Below, piece after piece: positions 10,817 to 11,064 of a stretch of 11,064 bases of DNA; within the stretch, counting starts at the first letter, position 1; each line of letters starts with the position of its first letter. The DNA lies in contig JAVVEH010000072.1 of NCBI GenBank assembly GCA_032251435.1, positions 1-11,064 of the forward strand, written 5' to 3'. The notes beneath the pieces were generated by a model. The model was not told the DNA's origin and searched no databases. It worked only from the letters and a program-made list of their open reading frames with translations. The position numbers were made by a program, and so were the translations under genes. This DNA is from JAVVEH01 sp032251435. GTDB lineage: Bacteria; Verrucomicrobiota; Lentisphaeria; Oligosphaerales; MVZH01.

Positions 10817-11064
10817 CATCAGAGGATGACGGATGTTTTGCGGATTCCGCAGGCTGGATCAATCAGTACGGATTGGTAGCCGGACACGTTCTGGAGCGCA
10901 TCCGTCCCGGATGCATCCGTGTTAGTTGCAGAATAGCGTCGGCTGGTGGAACAACGTTGACTGGCCAGTTGACCGGAACGTCTCGACCATTATAAGGCGG
11001 TCTGGTTGGCACTAGTATAATGTAAAATTTAAACTTGCGCAATCTTTAACACTAACCTATATTA
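10817..11064 (+). other. Start of an incomplete cassette, no convincing gene
   Basis: A 60-codon open frame begins at 10813, inside the R' box of attC site 16, and ends at 10995, but it has no ribosome-binding site and an unconvincing composition. The stretch holds palindromes TGCGGATTCCGCA (10839-10851) and ACTGGCCAGT (10960-10969). The last 60 bases are AT-rich, with TATAAT at 11015-11020 but no matching -35 element. CACTAAC at 11050-11056 fits an R'' box, but the rest of any such site lies outside the window. Confidence 0.4.

Noticed and set aside
10813..10995. 60-codon open frame on the + strand
   Set aside because: It begins inside an attC, has no Shine-Dalgarno sequence, spans two palindromes and shows no recognisable protein pattern.
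1..11064. Search for an integron integrase, attI site, tRNA or rRNA genes
   Set aside because: No tyrosine-recombinase motifs and no cloverleaf-like or rRNA-like sequence were seen on either strand.

Overview
The window reads as a piece of a chromosomal-type integron: a head-to-tail array of gene cassettes. About sixteen imperfect-palindrome attC recombination sites occur at irregular intervals, all in the same orientation. Each has a 5' box ending AAC (R'') and, in most, a 3' box starting GTT (R'), joined by a long self-complementary arm with extra unpaired bases on the left side. They separate 15 complete small cassettes and one incomplete one. Every credible gene is on the + strand, as expected for a cassette array. 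No integrase gene and no attI site are visible, so this is either the interior of a sedentary integron or an integrase-less array. The host is uncertain. Two secreted proteins end in DnaJ-like CxxCxG zinc motifs, and one carries a 'DGKTY-NVKV...IPLSELPPEIQKKY.YDP' segment that I associate with Verrucomicrobiota, Kiritimatiellota and Lentisphaerota, so a PVC-superphylum bacterium is my best guess. The sequence is of moderate GC, except for a GC-richer transposon remnant.

Layout by cassette (R' to R'). (1) 52-1536: secreted zinc-motif protein and a HEPN-like protein. (2) 1536-1880: two-helix membrane protein. (3) 1880-2908: second secreted zinc-motif protein. (4) 2908-4213: iron-sulfur HhH-GPD DNA glycosylase relative plus an unknown acidic protein. 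(5) 4213-4656: small lipoprotein with a pseudopilin-like C-terminus. (6) 4656-5024: double zinc-ribbon protein. (7) 5024-5451: three-helix membrane protein. (8) 5451-6199: small membrane protein plus a winged-helix/Cys-rich protein. (9) 6199-6592 and (10) 6592-6890: no gene, each filled by an inverted-repeat element. (11) 6890-7616: HI1419/HI1420-type toxin-antitoxin pair. (12) 7616-7968: membrane protein. (13) 7968-8497: hicA-hicB. (14) 8497-10083: a mosaic of transposase fragments. (15) 10083-10810: PIN-domain toxin with a small partner. (16) 10810 to the end: incomplete, no convincing gene.

The genes do not form one pathway. They form a library of independent small accessory genes, several with membrane, secretion, zinc-binding or stress/defence character. 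Three toxin-antitoxin cassettes fit the known tendency of large integron arrays to be stabilised by addiction modules. The most unusual points are the mixture of attC families in one array, the nested 112-base attC, two gene-less cassettes built from inverted repeats that share the same short internal insert, stop codons and protein tails encoded inside attC sites, and an in-frame chimera of two unrelated transposase families.
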